Positions 46,658-55,088 of a stretch of DNA of 64,000 nt are shown here, one piece after another; the stretch's first letter is position 1, and each line of letters opens with the position of its first letter. Under the pieces are notes generated by a model. It made no database searches. It saw nothing but the letters and a program-made list of their open reading frames with translations, and was not told where the DNA came from. Position numbers and translations under genes: made by a program. Source of the stretch: an uncultured Ruminococcus sp. (GTDB lineage: Bacteria > Bacillota > Clostridia > Oscillospirales > Acutalibacteraceae); assembly GCA_902767845.1 (NCBI GenBank), contig CACXIV010000005.1, forward strand, positions 25,644 to 89,643, in the 5' to 3' direction.

Positions 46658-47497
46658 ATGATAAAAAAGCAACTTAACGATTTTATCCGCGCGATAAAAT
46701 CATTAAAGCATTTCAGGCTTACAAAACAAAAAAAGAAAAAACTGATCGTGCTCGGCGTGCTCGCGGCAGTGATAATTGCTCTGCTGGTGATCGCGGTATG
46801 CGTAACAGCGGCAGGCTCCAAGCCCGAGCCTGCCGATCAGACCGGGACTGTCCAAGCGGAGACCGAGCCGGACAGCTTTATGATAAAGAACGTAAAGGTG
46901 ATCCCTCAGACCGATCTAAAGGCAGGCTGCGAGACATACGCCTGCACCATGCTGCTGAATATCCTCGGCTTTGATCTTGACGAGCACACGATCGCGGATA
47001 ATTACCTAAACTGCGTTTATGTGTTCAAAAACGACGACGGCTCGGCTTACGGTCCCGATATGTACAGCGCCTTCGCAGGCACCGCGTACGCCGGCTGGGG
47101 AGTATACGCTCCGTCTATGGCAAAGAGCATGAACAATTATCTGAAGGATCAAAAATCCGACCTGAAGGCGTATCCGATGGAGAATGTCGAGCTTGAGGAT
47201 CTGGTCGACAGTTATGTGTCAAAGGGCGTGCCGGTCATGATCTGGGCGACCACTAATATGGAGGAGCCTTACGTGTTCGATACATGGGAGGTAAATTACG
47301 TCGACGAAAACGCCAAAACCAAGATCGGCGACACCTTCTCGTGGTATATGCACGAGCACTGTCTTGTGCTGATCGGCTACGACAAGGATAATTACTACTT
47401 CGGTGATTCCACCGCCGGCAAGGTTTCCTGCTTTAGCAAGGAGCTCGTAAAGAAAAGATACGAGCAGATGTTCAAGCAGTCGATCGTTGTAAAATGA
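46658..47497 (+). CDS. Membrane-anchored C39-like cysteine peptidase
   Basis: This 279-residue protein has one N-terminal membrane helix (about residues 30-51) after a Lys-rich cytoplasmic tail (LTKQKKKKLIVLGVL). The extracellular domain matches the C39_2 papain-like family. The nucleophile is Cys91 in DLKAGCETYACTMLLN, His234 lies in YMHEHCLVLIGYD, and an Asp follows at about 250 in YYFGDST. The triad is complete. Such proteins cleave peptides at the cell surface; no substrate is clear. It lies 36 bases after the zinc-ribbon membrane protein, and the pair may work together. Confidence 0.85.
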   Translation: MIKKQLNDFIRAIKSLKHFRLTKQKKKKLIVLGVLAAVIIALLVIAVCVTAAGSKPEPADQTGTVQAETEPDSFMIKNVKVIPQTDLKAGCETYACTMLLNILGFDLDEHTIADNYLNCVYVFKNDDGSAYGPDMYSAFAGTAYAGWGVYAPSMAKSMNNYLKDQKSDLKAYPMENVELEDLVDSYVSKGVPVMIWATTNMEEPYVFDTWEVNYVDENAKTKIGDTFSWYMHEHCLVLIGYDKDNYYFGDSTAGKVSCFSKELVKKRYEQMFKQSIVVK

Positions 47498-47545
47498 CCC
47501 TGACCGTTATTCGGCAGGGAGCGCGAGCGAATAAGTATTTCTCGG

Positions 47546-47571
47546 GGACAGGCTATGCCTGTCCTCTTTTT
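47546..47571 (+). terminator. Terminator of the C39 peptidase gene
   Basis: GGACAGGC / GCCTGTCC stem with a TAT loop, followed by TCTTTTT. Confidence 0.82.
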
Positions 47572-47601
47572 GCGTCGCCCTGATAAATTTTTAATAAACC
47601 C

Positions 47602-47630
47602 TTGCAAAAATCAAACAAATGTTCTATAAT
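47602..47630 (+). promoter_or_regulatory. Promoter of the holin-like pair
   Basis: TTGCAA (47602-47607), 17-base spacer, TATAAT (47625-47630). Confidence 0.82.
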
Positions 47631-47667
47631 AAATATAGGGGGATAATCCAAGCAAAGGAGGCATAGG

Positions 47668-47904
47668 GTGTCGGAAACGGTTATAGTCGCCCTGCTCAGC
47701 CTTATAGGAACGCTCGCCGGTACACTGGGCGGAATACTGGCGACGTCAAAACTGAGCAACTACCGCATTGAACAGCTCGAAAAAAAGGTGGACAAGCACA
47801 ATAACCTGATAGAGAGAATGTTCAGGGCGGAGGAATCGATCAATATTCTTGACGAAAAGATGAAGGTCGCTAATCACAGGATCAACGACCTGGAAGGTGA
47901 ATGA
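47668..47904 (+). CDS. Small membrane protein with coiled-coil, phage XhlA-like
   Basis: This 78-residue protein starts at GTG 47668, with AAAGGAGG upstream. One N-terminal membrane segment (VIVALLSLIGTLAGTLGGIL) is followed by a coiled-coil (YRIEQLEKKVDKHNNLIERM, then a second heptad stretch). This layout is seen in phage-borne accessory proteins encoded beside holins, including the XhlA type. It overlaps no gene and lies 13 bases before the holin-like gene, so they form a pair. Homology to a named family is not certain. Confidence 0.68.
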   Translation: MSETVIVALLSLIGTLAGTLGGILATSKLSNYRIEQLEKKVDKHNNLIERMFRAEESINILDEKMKVANHRINDLEGE

Positions 47905-47917
47905 AAGGACAGGTATA

Positions 47918-48124
47918 TTGGATAAGGTATTCACAAAGGAATGGTGGATCGCCGTCGGGATCCGCGCGCTGAGGACATTTGCCGAGGGCGCGCTGGCGGT
48001 GATCGGAACACAGGCGGCGTTTTTTACCGACGTCGACTGGCTCGCCGTGCTGTCGGGGGGAATGCTGGCGGCATGCGTAAGCTTTTTGTTCGCGCTCAGG
48101 GGCTTGCCTGAGGTCGCGGAATAA
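47918..48124 (+). CDS. Phage-type holin
   Basis: The likely start is TTG 47918 after AAAGGA (a GTG at 47897 is less well placed), giving 68 residues. The N-terminus LDKVFTKEWWIAVGIRALRTFAEGA and the following AVIGTQAAFFTDVDWLAVLSGGMLAACVSFLFALRGLPEV match small class II holins of Firmicute phages: a basic Trp-containing head, two membrane helices with a short loop, and an LPEV-like end. Holins form pores that release endolysin. No other phage gene adjoins it, so it appears domesticated or a remnant. A GH25 lysozyme is encoded 3 kb away on the other strand. Confidence 0.78.
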   Translation: MDKVFTKEWWIAVGIRALRTFAEGALAVIGTQAAFFTDVDWLAVLSGGMLAACVSFLFALRGLPEVAE

Positions 48125-48137
48125 GGCGGCCGATCAG

Positions 48138-48170
48138 CGGCTCCGCTTCGTTTTGAGGCGGAGCCGTTTT
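48138..48170 (+). terminator. Terminator of the holin-like pair
   Basis: CGGCTCCGC / GCGGAGCCG stem, loop of 11 bases, followed by TTTT. Confidence 0.8.
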
Positions 48171-48195
48171 GCGTTTATCACAAAAAACTATTGTA

Positions 48196-48225
48196 TTGTT
48201 TGCTTTTTTGTGCTATTATTATAAT
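48196..48225 (+). promoter_or_regulatory. Probable promoter of the BspA-type dockerin protein gene
   Basis: TTGTTT (48196-48201), 18-base spacer, TATAAT (48220-48225), about 60 bases before the ATG. Confidence 0.65.
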
Positions 48226-48287
48226 GCGTAATTATACTATAGTGGATATTATCGTGTTTTCTTAAAAACGTGCAGGAGGATATAAAT

Positions 48288-51221
48288 ATGAAAAAGCCAA
48301 TTTCCGTATTACTATCTATCTTAATAGTTTTTTCTGCGCTTAACGCGCTGTCGTTCGGCGTTTCGGCGGCGGAGTCGGATGACGCTGCCGGCTCTAAAAC
48401 AGACATCCTGTTCGGCGACGTCAACGGCGACGGTACGGTGGATTTTGATGATGTGTTGGGGATCAACGCTATCATAGGAGATGAAAGCGTTTCAGAAGAA
48501 ACCAAGATCATTGCCGATGTCAATGATGACGGCGCGGTAACATACGCTGACGCTGTTGAGTTGAAAACCGCTCTTGATAACGGCGATATTTATTCTCTCA
48601 CGATATATGACCGGTTGAGCGACGCGGGCTTCTGCGGAAAGAACGGTTCCAATGTTAAATATATAATAAAGAAAGACGGCAAGGCAATAATCTTCGGCTC
48701 CGGCGCAATCAAAGACAGCAGGATATCGCAGATATGGTTATATTCCGCCGAAGAGCTGATAATAAAAAACGGCGTTACCGTGATCGGCGCCAACGCCTTT
48801 TATAATTGCTCAAGTGTTGTAAGCGTTGAGTTCCCGGAAAGCTTGACCGAGATCAAAAAAGAGGCTTTTTGCCGATGCGGAGAATTAAACAGCATTACCA
48901 TACCCAAAGGCGTAACAAGCATAGGGTTGGATGCTTTTTCCTCGTGCGATTCCTTGGCGAGCATTACCGTAGAAGACGGGAACACCGTATACGACAGCAG
49001 AGAGGGTTGTAACGCCATCATAGAAACAGCGACAAACACATTGATCTTGGGATGTAAAACCACCATAATGCTTGACAGCCTTAACGGTATCGGAGAGAAG
49101 GCGTTTTACAACTGCTGGAATTTAAGCAGGATATATATCCCAAAGGGAGTAACAAGTATAGGAAAAGACGCTTTTGGCGATTGTCCGCAAATCACAGGCA
49201 TTTCGGTCCATAGCGATAATCCTGTATTCGACAGCAGAGAGGACTGCGGCGCTATCATAGAAACGGCGACAGACACCCTGATCAAAGGCTGCAAAAATAC
49301 GGTGATACCGGCAGGTATAACAAGTATCGGTGATAACGCGTTTTACCATTGTTATAATCTGAGAAACGTTAATGTTCCCGAAGGGGTAACAAGCATAGGT
49401 GATTCGGCGTTTTATTCGTGTTACGATTTGGAAACCGTAAATTTGCCGAGCACACTGAGAACTATCGGAAATTCGGCGTTTTCCGGATGTAGTGTTCTCG
49501 GAAATATCGCGATCCCCGAGGGAGTAACAACTATCGGCGACTCGGCTTTTGAGGGATGCACCGCTATAAACAGCGTCAATATTCCGGCGGGAGTTACAAG
49601 GATCGGCGAATCGACGTTTTCCGGGTGCCGCAATCTTTCGAGCGTAAATATCCCGGATGGCATAGAGAGCATCGGCGACTCGGCTTTTGAGGGGTGTTAC
49701 AGTCTTTCGGGAGCGGAGATCCCCCAAAGCGTGCTCAGTATCGGCGACTCAGCCTTTAAGAGTTGTCAGGCGATGAAAAGCGTTACGATCGAGGACGGAG
49801 TAACAACTATCGGCAAAAGCGCGTTTTCGGAAAGCGGATTAAAAAGTATCGAAATACCCGACACCGTGACGTTCATAGATAAACAGGCGTTCGATGGGTG
49901 CTGGAATCTTTTAAGCGCAAAGCTTTCAAACAACATGAATACGATCAAGTACGGCTTGTTCAAAAGCTGTAATAAGCTTGCCGATATAAATATTCCCAAC
50001 AGTATAAAAAGTATCAGTGACGACGCGTTTTACGATTGCGACAATCTCGTGAACGTGATCGTACCCAACAGCGTGACTAACATAGGAGATCAGGCGTTTG
50101 GCGAATGTAATAATCTTTTGTCGGTAATAATCCCGGACAGTGTGGTTGATTTTGACGGAAATATCCTTAATAAAAGCAGCAAAGCCTGCATAAAGGGAAT
50201 CAAAGGCACCGAAGCGGAAAAATACGCGAATAAAAAAGGGATACCTTTTGTGGATTTGAATTCAGCGGATCCGGATTATCACAATCCGGTGACCGATAAT
50301 GCTGTTCCGCCGACCTGTACAAAAACCGGTTTGACAGAGGGCTCGCACTGTTCCGCTTGCGGTCTTGTGTTCATCGCTCAGGAGACCATTCCCGCGAACG
50401 GGCACACCGAGGTCATAGATAAGGGTTATCCTGCCACATGTACGTCGGACGGTCTGACCGACGGCAGGCACTGCTCCGTTTGCGGCGAGGTGCTGGAGGC
50501 TCGGGAGGTCATCCCGGCGAACGGACATACAGAGGTGATCGACGCGGCAAAGCCGGCGACATGCACCGAAACCGGTCTGACGCAAGGAAAGCACTGCTCC
50601 GTCTGCGGCGAGGTGCTGAAAGCTCAGGAGGTCATCCCGGCGAAGGGACATACCGAGGTGATCGACGCGGCAAAGCCGGCGACATGCACCGAAACCGGTC
50701 TGACGCAAGGAAAGCACTGCTCCGTCTGCAGCGAGGTACTGGAGGCTCAGGAGGTCATCCCGGCAAAGGGACATACCGCGGTCATCGACGAGGCAAGACC
50801 GATCACTTGTACAGAGGACGGACTTTCGCGGGGATCTCACTGTTCTGTCTGCGGAGAGGTGCTTGAAGCGCAGACCGTGACGCCCGCTCCGGGACACGAT
50901 CTTAAAATCATTCACGGATACGCGGCTACGATTTACCGCAGCGGCTTAACGGACGGCGTAAAATGCAAGCGCTGCGGCGAGTGGATCGTTTCGCAACAGG
51001 TGATCCCGAGATTTGAGGTTGGCGATGTAAATATGGATCACGAGATCGATGTTCTCGACGCTACCGTAATCTTGAAATACTCGGTAGAAAGGTACTACCT
51101 CAACGACAGTCAAATAGAGATCGCCGATGTAAACAACGACGGCAACGTCGATATTCTTGACGCGGCTGAGATCCAAAAATACGCGGCCGAAAAAATCAGC
51201 GAATTTAAAAAGATAATATAG
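48288..51221 (+). CDS. BspA-type leucine-rich repeat surface protein with two dockerins
   Basis: This 977-residue protein starts at ATG 48288 after AGGAGG. It has a signal peptide, then a dockerin-like block at about residues 42-105 (FGDVNGDGTVDFDDVLGINA, DVNDDGAVTYADAVELK). Roughly 15 BspA/LRR_5 repeats of about 23 residues follow (IPEGVTTIGDSAFEGC.A...VNIPAGVTRIG). Next come about five 41-residue Cys/His repeats (PATCTETGLTQGKHCSVCGE, IPAKGHTEVID). A typical C-terminal dockerin closes the chain (GDVNMDHEIDVLDATVILKY, DVNNDGNVDILDAAEIQKY). BspA-type proteins commonly act in adhesion. The N-terminal dockerin lacks the QKY helix motif, so it may be degenerate. No enzyme domain is visible. Confidence 0.9.
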   Translation: MKKPISVLLSILIVFSALNALSFGVSAAESDDAAGSKTDILFGDVNGDGTVDFDDVLGINAIIGDESVSEETKIIADVNDDGAVTYADAVELKTALDNGDIYSLTIYDRLSDAGFCGKNGSNVKYIIKKDGKAIIFGSGAIKDSRISQIWLYSAEELIIKNGVTVIGANAFYNCSSVVSVEFPESLTEIKKEAFCRCGELNSITIPKGVTSIGLDAFSSCDSLASITVEDGNTVYDSREGCNAIIETATNTLILGCKTTIMLDSLNGIGEKAFYNCWNLSRIYIPKGVTSIGKDAFGDCPQITGISVHSDNPVFDSREDCGAIIETATDTLIKGCKNTVIPAGITSIGDNAFYHCYNLRNVNVPEGVTSIGDSAFYSCYDLETVNLPSTLRTIGNSAFSGCSVLGNIAIPEGVTTIGDSAFEGCTAINSVNIPAGVTRIGESTFSGCRNLSSVNIPDGIESIGDSAFEGCYSLSGAEIPQSVLSIGDSAFKSCQAMKSVTIEDGVTTIGKSAFSESGLKSIEIPDTVTFIDKQAFDGCWNLLSAKLSNNMNTIKYGLFKSCNKLADINIPNSIKSISDDAFYDCDNLVNVIVPNSVTNIGDQAFGECNNLLSVIIPDSVVDFDGNILNKSSKACIKGIKGTEAEKYANKKGIPFVDLNSADPDYHNPVTDNAVPPTCTKTGLTEGSHCSACGLVFIAQETIPANGHTEVIDKGYPATCTSDGLTDGRHCSVCGEVLEAREVIPANGHTEVIDAAKPATCTETGLTQGKHCSVCGEVLKAQEVIPAKGHTEVIDAAKPATCTETGLTQGKHCSVCSEVLEAQEVIPAKGHTAVIDEARPITCTEDGLSRGSHCSVCGEVLEAQTVTPAPGHDLKIIHGYAATIYRSGLTDGVKCKRCGEWIVSQQVIPRFEVGDVNMDHEIDVLDATVILKYSVERYYLNDSQIEIADVNNDGNVDILDAAEIQKYAAEKISEFKKII
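50403..50894 (+). repeat. Coding tandem repeats, 123-bp period
   Basis: Four in-register units begin at 50403, 50526, 50649 and 50772 at exactly 123 bases (41 codons); a partial, diverged unit precedes them near 50280. The 50526 and 50649 units are almost identical in DNA. Each unit encodes C-x(10-11)-CxxC-x(15)-H and could bind a metal. Confidence 0.9.
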
Positions 51222-51243
51222 AAAAGCAAAAAACAATACCGCA

Positions 51244-51270
51244 AAGCCGCCTGCTGACAGCAGGCGGCTT
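51244..51270 (+). terminator. Strong hairpin before the dynamin cassette
   Basis: A perfect 13-bp stem, AAGCCGCCTGCTG / CAGCAGGCGGCTT, with a one-base loop after the BspA-type gene. It lacks a T-run, so it may be a weak terminator or a pause or processing site that allows read-through. Confidence 0.6.
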
Positions 51271-51293
51271 CTCGGCGGCAAACGGAGATAAAA

Positions 51294-53378
51294 ATGCAGG
51301 ATCATAACCGTTACGATTTGAATAACACCCTCGCGCGCTGCCGTCAAAGCGCGCAGCGCGGCTACGCGATCGCGTGCGAACAGCTCGGGGAGATCGAGCG
51401 TGTGCTCGGCGCCGCCCGTGATGAAACCGAGCGCTCGGTAAAACGGCTCAGCGGAAAATCCGCCTACCTTGCCGACCTCAACCGCGTTCTCGCGCGGCAG
51501 ATCAAGGATATCGGCAAGGCGTTCAACGAGCTCGGCGATCAGCCCCGCGAAACGCTGAAAAAGCTTCACGGCAGTCTCGGCAGCTTTAATATCACCCTGT
51601 TCGGCAGGACGATGGCAGGCAAATCCACGCTGATGGAGGTGCTCACCCGCGGCGACGGCAAGGCTATCGGCAACGGCGCGCAGCGCAAGACAAGGGACGT
51701 CCGCTCTTACGAATGGAACGGGCTCCACATAACCGACGTGCCGGGTATCGGCGCGTTCGACGGAAAAAAGGACGAGGACGCGGCGTTCGCCGCGGCAAAG
51801 AGCGCCGACCTGATACTTTTCCTGATGACCGACGACGGCGTTCAGCCACAGGAGGCGGAGTGCTTCCGCTCGGTACTGGAACTCGGCAAGCCGGTGCTTT
51901 GCGTTATGAACGTCAAGGCGAGCGTCGATCTCAGCGAGGACGCGCGCTATCTGACCGAGGATATCGACGAGGCGTTTCAGCTTCCGCGGCTCGAGGAGAT
52001 CCGCCGCCAGTTTGTGGGCTTCGGAAGGCTCGCCGGACAGGATTGGAGCGCCGTGCCGTTTGTATACACCCATCTTCGCTCGGCGTTTTTGGCTCAGCGG
52101 ACAAAGGATCCCGAAAAATCACGGATACTCGCCGCGGCGAGCCGGATCGGTATCCTGACCGACGCTATCGCGGAATGTGTAGCCGGCCGAGGCGAGTTTT
52201 ACAGGGTCAAAACCTTTATCGACGCCGTGGCGGCGCCGGTGGCGAGCGCGGCAGACCTTTTGCTCGAGCAGAGCTGCTTAAACGGATTGCAGGCTCAGAT
52301 GGCGCTCGACAAAAGAAAGGCGCTCGGCAAGTGGATAACGCGCTTTGAAAAGAGCGCTTACGAGCGTGTGGAGAGCGAGCTAAACGAGCTGAAAAGCCGA
52401 ATGTACTCCGACGCCGCGGATTTCGCGTCGCGCAACCTCGGCGATAAAGAGATAAATCAAAAATGGAGCGAGTACCTAAAGGAGCTAAAGCTCAACGACC
52501 GCGGCAAAGAGCTTGTGAACGAGCTTTCCGATCAGGCTCAGGGAGAGATACGCGAGCTCACGCGCTCAATGAAAAAGGAGCTTGAATTTGCCGTGACGTA
52601 TTCGGCGGACTCAACGCTGAAACCAAAAAAGATACTCGATATCCGCAAGCTGTTCGACTGGGGAATGGTCGCGGCGGGCGGAGCGCTCGTGATCGCGGCG
52701 CTCGTGTTCGCTCCCGCGGCGCCGATACTTTTGCTCGCGTCGGTCGGCGTAGGGCTCATCAAGGAGCTTTTCGGCGGCTACATCCCCGACAAGGCAAAGC
52801 TTGAGGCGGGCGCTAAAGGCAGGATCGAGGAGCAGCTCAGGCGGAATATAGACGCCGTGTGCGGAAGCTACCGCGAGTCGCTCCAAAACAGCCTCGGCGA
52901 GATCATGGACAAGCTCAATCTGCTGAAGATCGACCTCGGCAGCGTATGCAGGGTCGTGACAAAGCTCGCGTCCACCCAGCGCTCGCTCGCGTGGGAGCTC
53001 ACCGGCAGCCTGAAAAACCTGCACCGCGGAATGCTGCGTGAGGCGCTGAATACGCTCGGATGTCCCGAGCTTTCGGTGCGGATCCGCGACGCGGCGGTCG
53101 TTCCGGGCTTCAAATGCGCCGTGGTACTCGCGCCCCACACAGTGTTCCCGGACGATCAGCGGCAGCGGCTGTGCGATCTTCTCGGCGAGCAGATGATGTT
53201 TCTGCCGTACTCCGAGGACAAGACCGAGCAGCTTCGCAGGATAGTCGGAGCGGATAACTACACGCTCGCGGAACGCGACGAAGAGCTTTCCGCCGTGCTC
53301 AAAAACGCGGACGACCCGAAAACAATAAACAACGCTAAGCTCGCTCAGCAGCTTTGCGGTATAATAATAACGAAATAA
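51294..53378 (+). CDS. Dynamin-like GTPase with hydrophobic hairpin
   Basis: This 694-residue protein has a helical N-terminus of about 95 residues, then a GTPase domain. P-loop GRTMAGKS is at 104-111, a G2 Thr is near 133 (QRKTRDV), G3 is DVPG at 148-151, and G4 is degenerate (NVKA at 206-209, not NKxD). Long helical segments follow, interrupted by a hydrophobic hairpin at about 456-488 (VAAGGALVIAALVFAPAAPI, then LLASVGVGLIKEL) that could insert in a membrane. This layout is typical of bacterial dynamin-like proteins (BDLPs/LeoA type). RBS CGGAGA precedes ATG. The next GTPase gene begins 13 bases later and shares the SYEWNG motif before G3. Confidence 0.85.
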   Translation: MQDHNRYDLNNTLARCRQSAQRGYAIACEQLGEIERVLGAARDETERSVKRLSGKSAYLADLNRVLARQIKDIGKAFNELGDQPRETLKKLHGSLGSFNITLFGRTMAGKSTLMEVLTRGDGKAIGNGAQRKTRDVRSYEWNGLHITDVPGIGAFDGKKDEDAAFAAAKSADLILFLMTDDGVQPQEAECFRSVLELGKPVLCVMNVKASVDLSEDARYLTEDIDEAFQLPRLEEIRRQFVGFGRLAGQDWSAVPFVYTHLRSAFLAQRTKDPEKSRILAAASRIGILTDAIAECVAGRGEFYRVKTFIDAVAAPVASAADLLLEQSCLNGLQAQMALDKRKALGKWITRFEKSAYERVESELNELKSRMYSDAADFASRNLGDKEINQKWSEYLKELKLNDRGKELVNELSDQAQGEIRELTRSMKKELEFAVTYSADSTLKPKKILDIRKLFDWGMVAAGGALVIAALVFAPAAPILLLASVGVGLIKELFGGYIPDKAKLEAGAKGRIEEQLRRNIDAVCGSYRESLQNSLGEIMDKLNLLKIDLGSVCRVVTKLASTQRSLAWELTGSLKNLHRGMLREALNTLGCPELSVRIRDAAVVPGFKCAVVLAPHTVFPDDQRQRLCDLLGEQMMFLPYSEDKTEQLRRIVGADNYTLAERDEELSAVLKNADDPKTINNAKLAQQLCGIIITK

Positions 53379-53390
53379 CGAGGTGACACC

Positions 53391-55073
53391 ATGCTGAAAA
53401 TCGCGGAATATTCAAAACAGGTAAAGGAGCTCCGCGGCCGCGCGGAAGCCGCGCTCGAAGGTACGCGCTACCGCTGTCCTCCGCCCTCGGACGAGACCCG
53501 TCCGCTGAATATCGTATTCGTCGGGCAGTACAGCGCCGGAAAATCCACCATACTGCGCATGCTCACGGGCAGGAACGATATAGCCGTGGGCGCGGGCATC
53601 ACGACCGAGCAGACGAGCAGCTACGAATGGAACGGCATAGTTATCACCGATACGCCCGGCATACACACCGAGCAGCGCCCCGACCATGACGAGATCTCTT
53701 ACCGCGCGATAGCCGGGGCGGATATCCTTGTGTTCACGGTGACGAGCCAGATGTTCGACTCGAATATCGCCGCTCATTTCCGCAAGCTGGCGATAGATAA
53801 AGACAAAGCCAACGAGATGATACTCGTTGTCAATAAAATGCAGATGACCGCCGAGGGCAACACGCCGCGCCAGCGCGAGATAATAAAGGGAGATATAGCG
53901 AAGGTCGTCGATCCGTACACCCCTGACGAGCTCCGCCTCTGCTTCCTCGACGCGAAATCATATCTTGACGGCATGTCAAAGCTCGAAGCGGCTCCGGAGC
54001 GCGCCGAAAGGCTGATCGCGCGCAGCGGCTGCGCCGAGTTTGTTGAAACGCTGAATAAATTTGTCAGGGACAAGGGCTACGCCTCTCGCCTGACGACCGA
54101 GCTTTATCAGATAGAGGACGTGCTGCAAAGCGCGATCGACGCGCTTGAATCAAAGTCCGAGAACGAGGACATCAACGCTCTCGAGGAAAACTACGTCCAG
54201 CAGCGCTACATGCTTTCCGACGCGCGCAGCCGCCTGCGCCGCGATATCCGCAGCGTTTTCTTCAACACCTCCTGCAGGATACGCGAGGCGGGTCTGGACG
54301 CGGCAGGCGCGGTAAACAGCGGCGAAAATGCTGAGGATATAGAGGCAAAGCTCTCGGATAAGATCGAGGAGGCAAACGTCGCCGCCACCGACTGTCAGCA
54401 GGAGGCTCAGGAGATACTCCGCAAGGGGCTCTCCGAGGTCGAACAGGATATTTCGGAAGCGGAAAACTCCGCGTTCTCAATGGAGCTCAAAACAAGGCTC
54501 GAAACAAGCATCGGCACTCTGCCCGAGAATATCCGCAACCTGCTCGTCAACGCCGGCGGCTTTATGAAGGGAGTGGGCGATCTTCTCGTCCAGAACGCCG
54601 TCAATCCCGAGGGAGCCGGTATCAAGCTCGCGTGTTACTCGGGAAGCAACGTCCAAAAGGCGGTGCTCGACATCGGCAAGGCGTTCAACGTAAAGTTCAA
54701 GCCGTGGCAGACGGAAAAGATCGCGCGCGGCTTTGCCAGAGCAGGCAAGGTGATGGACGTGCTTGGGGTCGCGCTCGACATAGGGCTCCAGATCAAGGAC
54801 GACTACGACGCTGAGGCTCAGCGCAGAGAGCTCAAAAAATTCCAAAACAATGTCCGCGCGGAGTTCTTCAACTTTGCGGGAGAGCTGGTCGATTTCGGCA
54901 GAGGCTTTATCGAGGAACAGCTTGACAACGCGCTCGGAAAAACCATATCCGAGCTCGACGACAAGATCGAGGTCATCCGTTCCGCCAACGCCCGTCAAAA
55001 CGAGATATCATCGGAGCTCAGGTCGATTTTGAACGAATGTCGCGGACTGATACAGGATATCCACAGAGGATAA
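53391..55073 (+). CDS. Second dynamin-like GTPase
   Basis: This 560-residue GTPase has P-loop GQYSAGKS at 45-52, G2 Thr in TTEQTS (71-76), G3 DTPG at 87-90 and G4 NKMQ at 148-151 (canonical NK, altered last residues). SYEWNG precedes G3, as in its neighbour. Long amphipathic or coiled-coil helices cover about residues 210-390. A weakly hydrophobic Gly/Ala-rich region at about 385-480 (VNAGGFMKGVGDLLVQNA, VMDVLGVALDIGLQIK) replaces the clear membrane hairpin of the first protein. The pair resembles bacterial dynamins that work as heteromeric partners. It is translated 13 bases after the first, with AGGTGA upstream. Confidence 0.85.
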   Translation: MLKIAEYSKQVKELRGRAEAALEGTRYRCPPPSDETRPLNIVFVGQYSAGKSTILRMLTGRNDIAVGAGITTEQTSSYEWNGIVITDTPGIHTEQRPDHDEISYRAIAGADILVFTVTSQMFDSNIAAHFRKLAIDKDKANEMILVVNKMQMTAEGNTPRQREIIKGDIAKVVDPYTPDELRLCFLDAKSYLDGMSKLEAAPERAERLIARSGCAEFVETLNKFVRDKGYASRLTTELYQIEDVLQSAIDALESKSENEDINALEENYVQQRYMLSDARSRLRRDIRSVFFNTSCRIREAGLDAAGAVNSGENAEDIEAKLSDKIEEANVAATDCQQEAQEILRKGLSEVEQDISEAENSAFSMELKTRLETSIGTLPENIRNLLVNAGGFMKGVGDLLVQNAVNPEGAGIKLACYSGSNVQKAVLDIGKAFNVKFKPWQTEKIARGFARAGKVMDVLGVALDIGLQIKDDYDAEAQRRELKKFQNNVRAEFFNFAGELVDFGRGFIEEQLDNALGKTISELDDKIEVIRSANARQNEISSELRSILNECRGLIQDIHRG

Positions 55074-55088
55074 CGCCGGGGAGAGCTT

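Noticed and set aside
47668-48124. Evidence of a prophage
   Set aside because: Only a holin-like pair is present. No integrase, terminase, capsid, tail or attachment site was found around it.
50403-50894. Regular DNA repeats that look like a CRISPR array
   Set aside because: The 123-base repeats are in frame within a protein gene, have no unique spacers between short repeats, and no cas gene is near.
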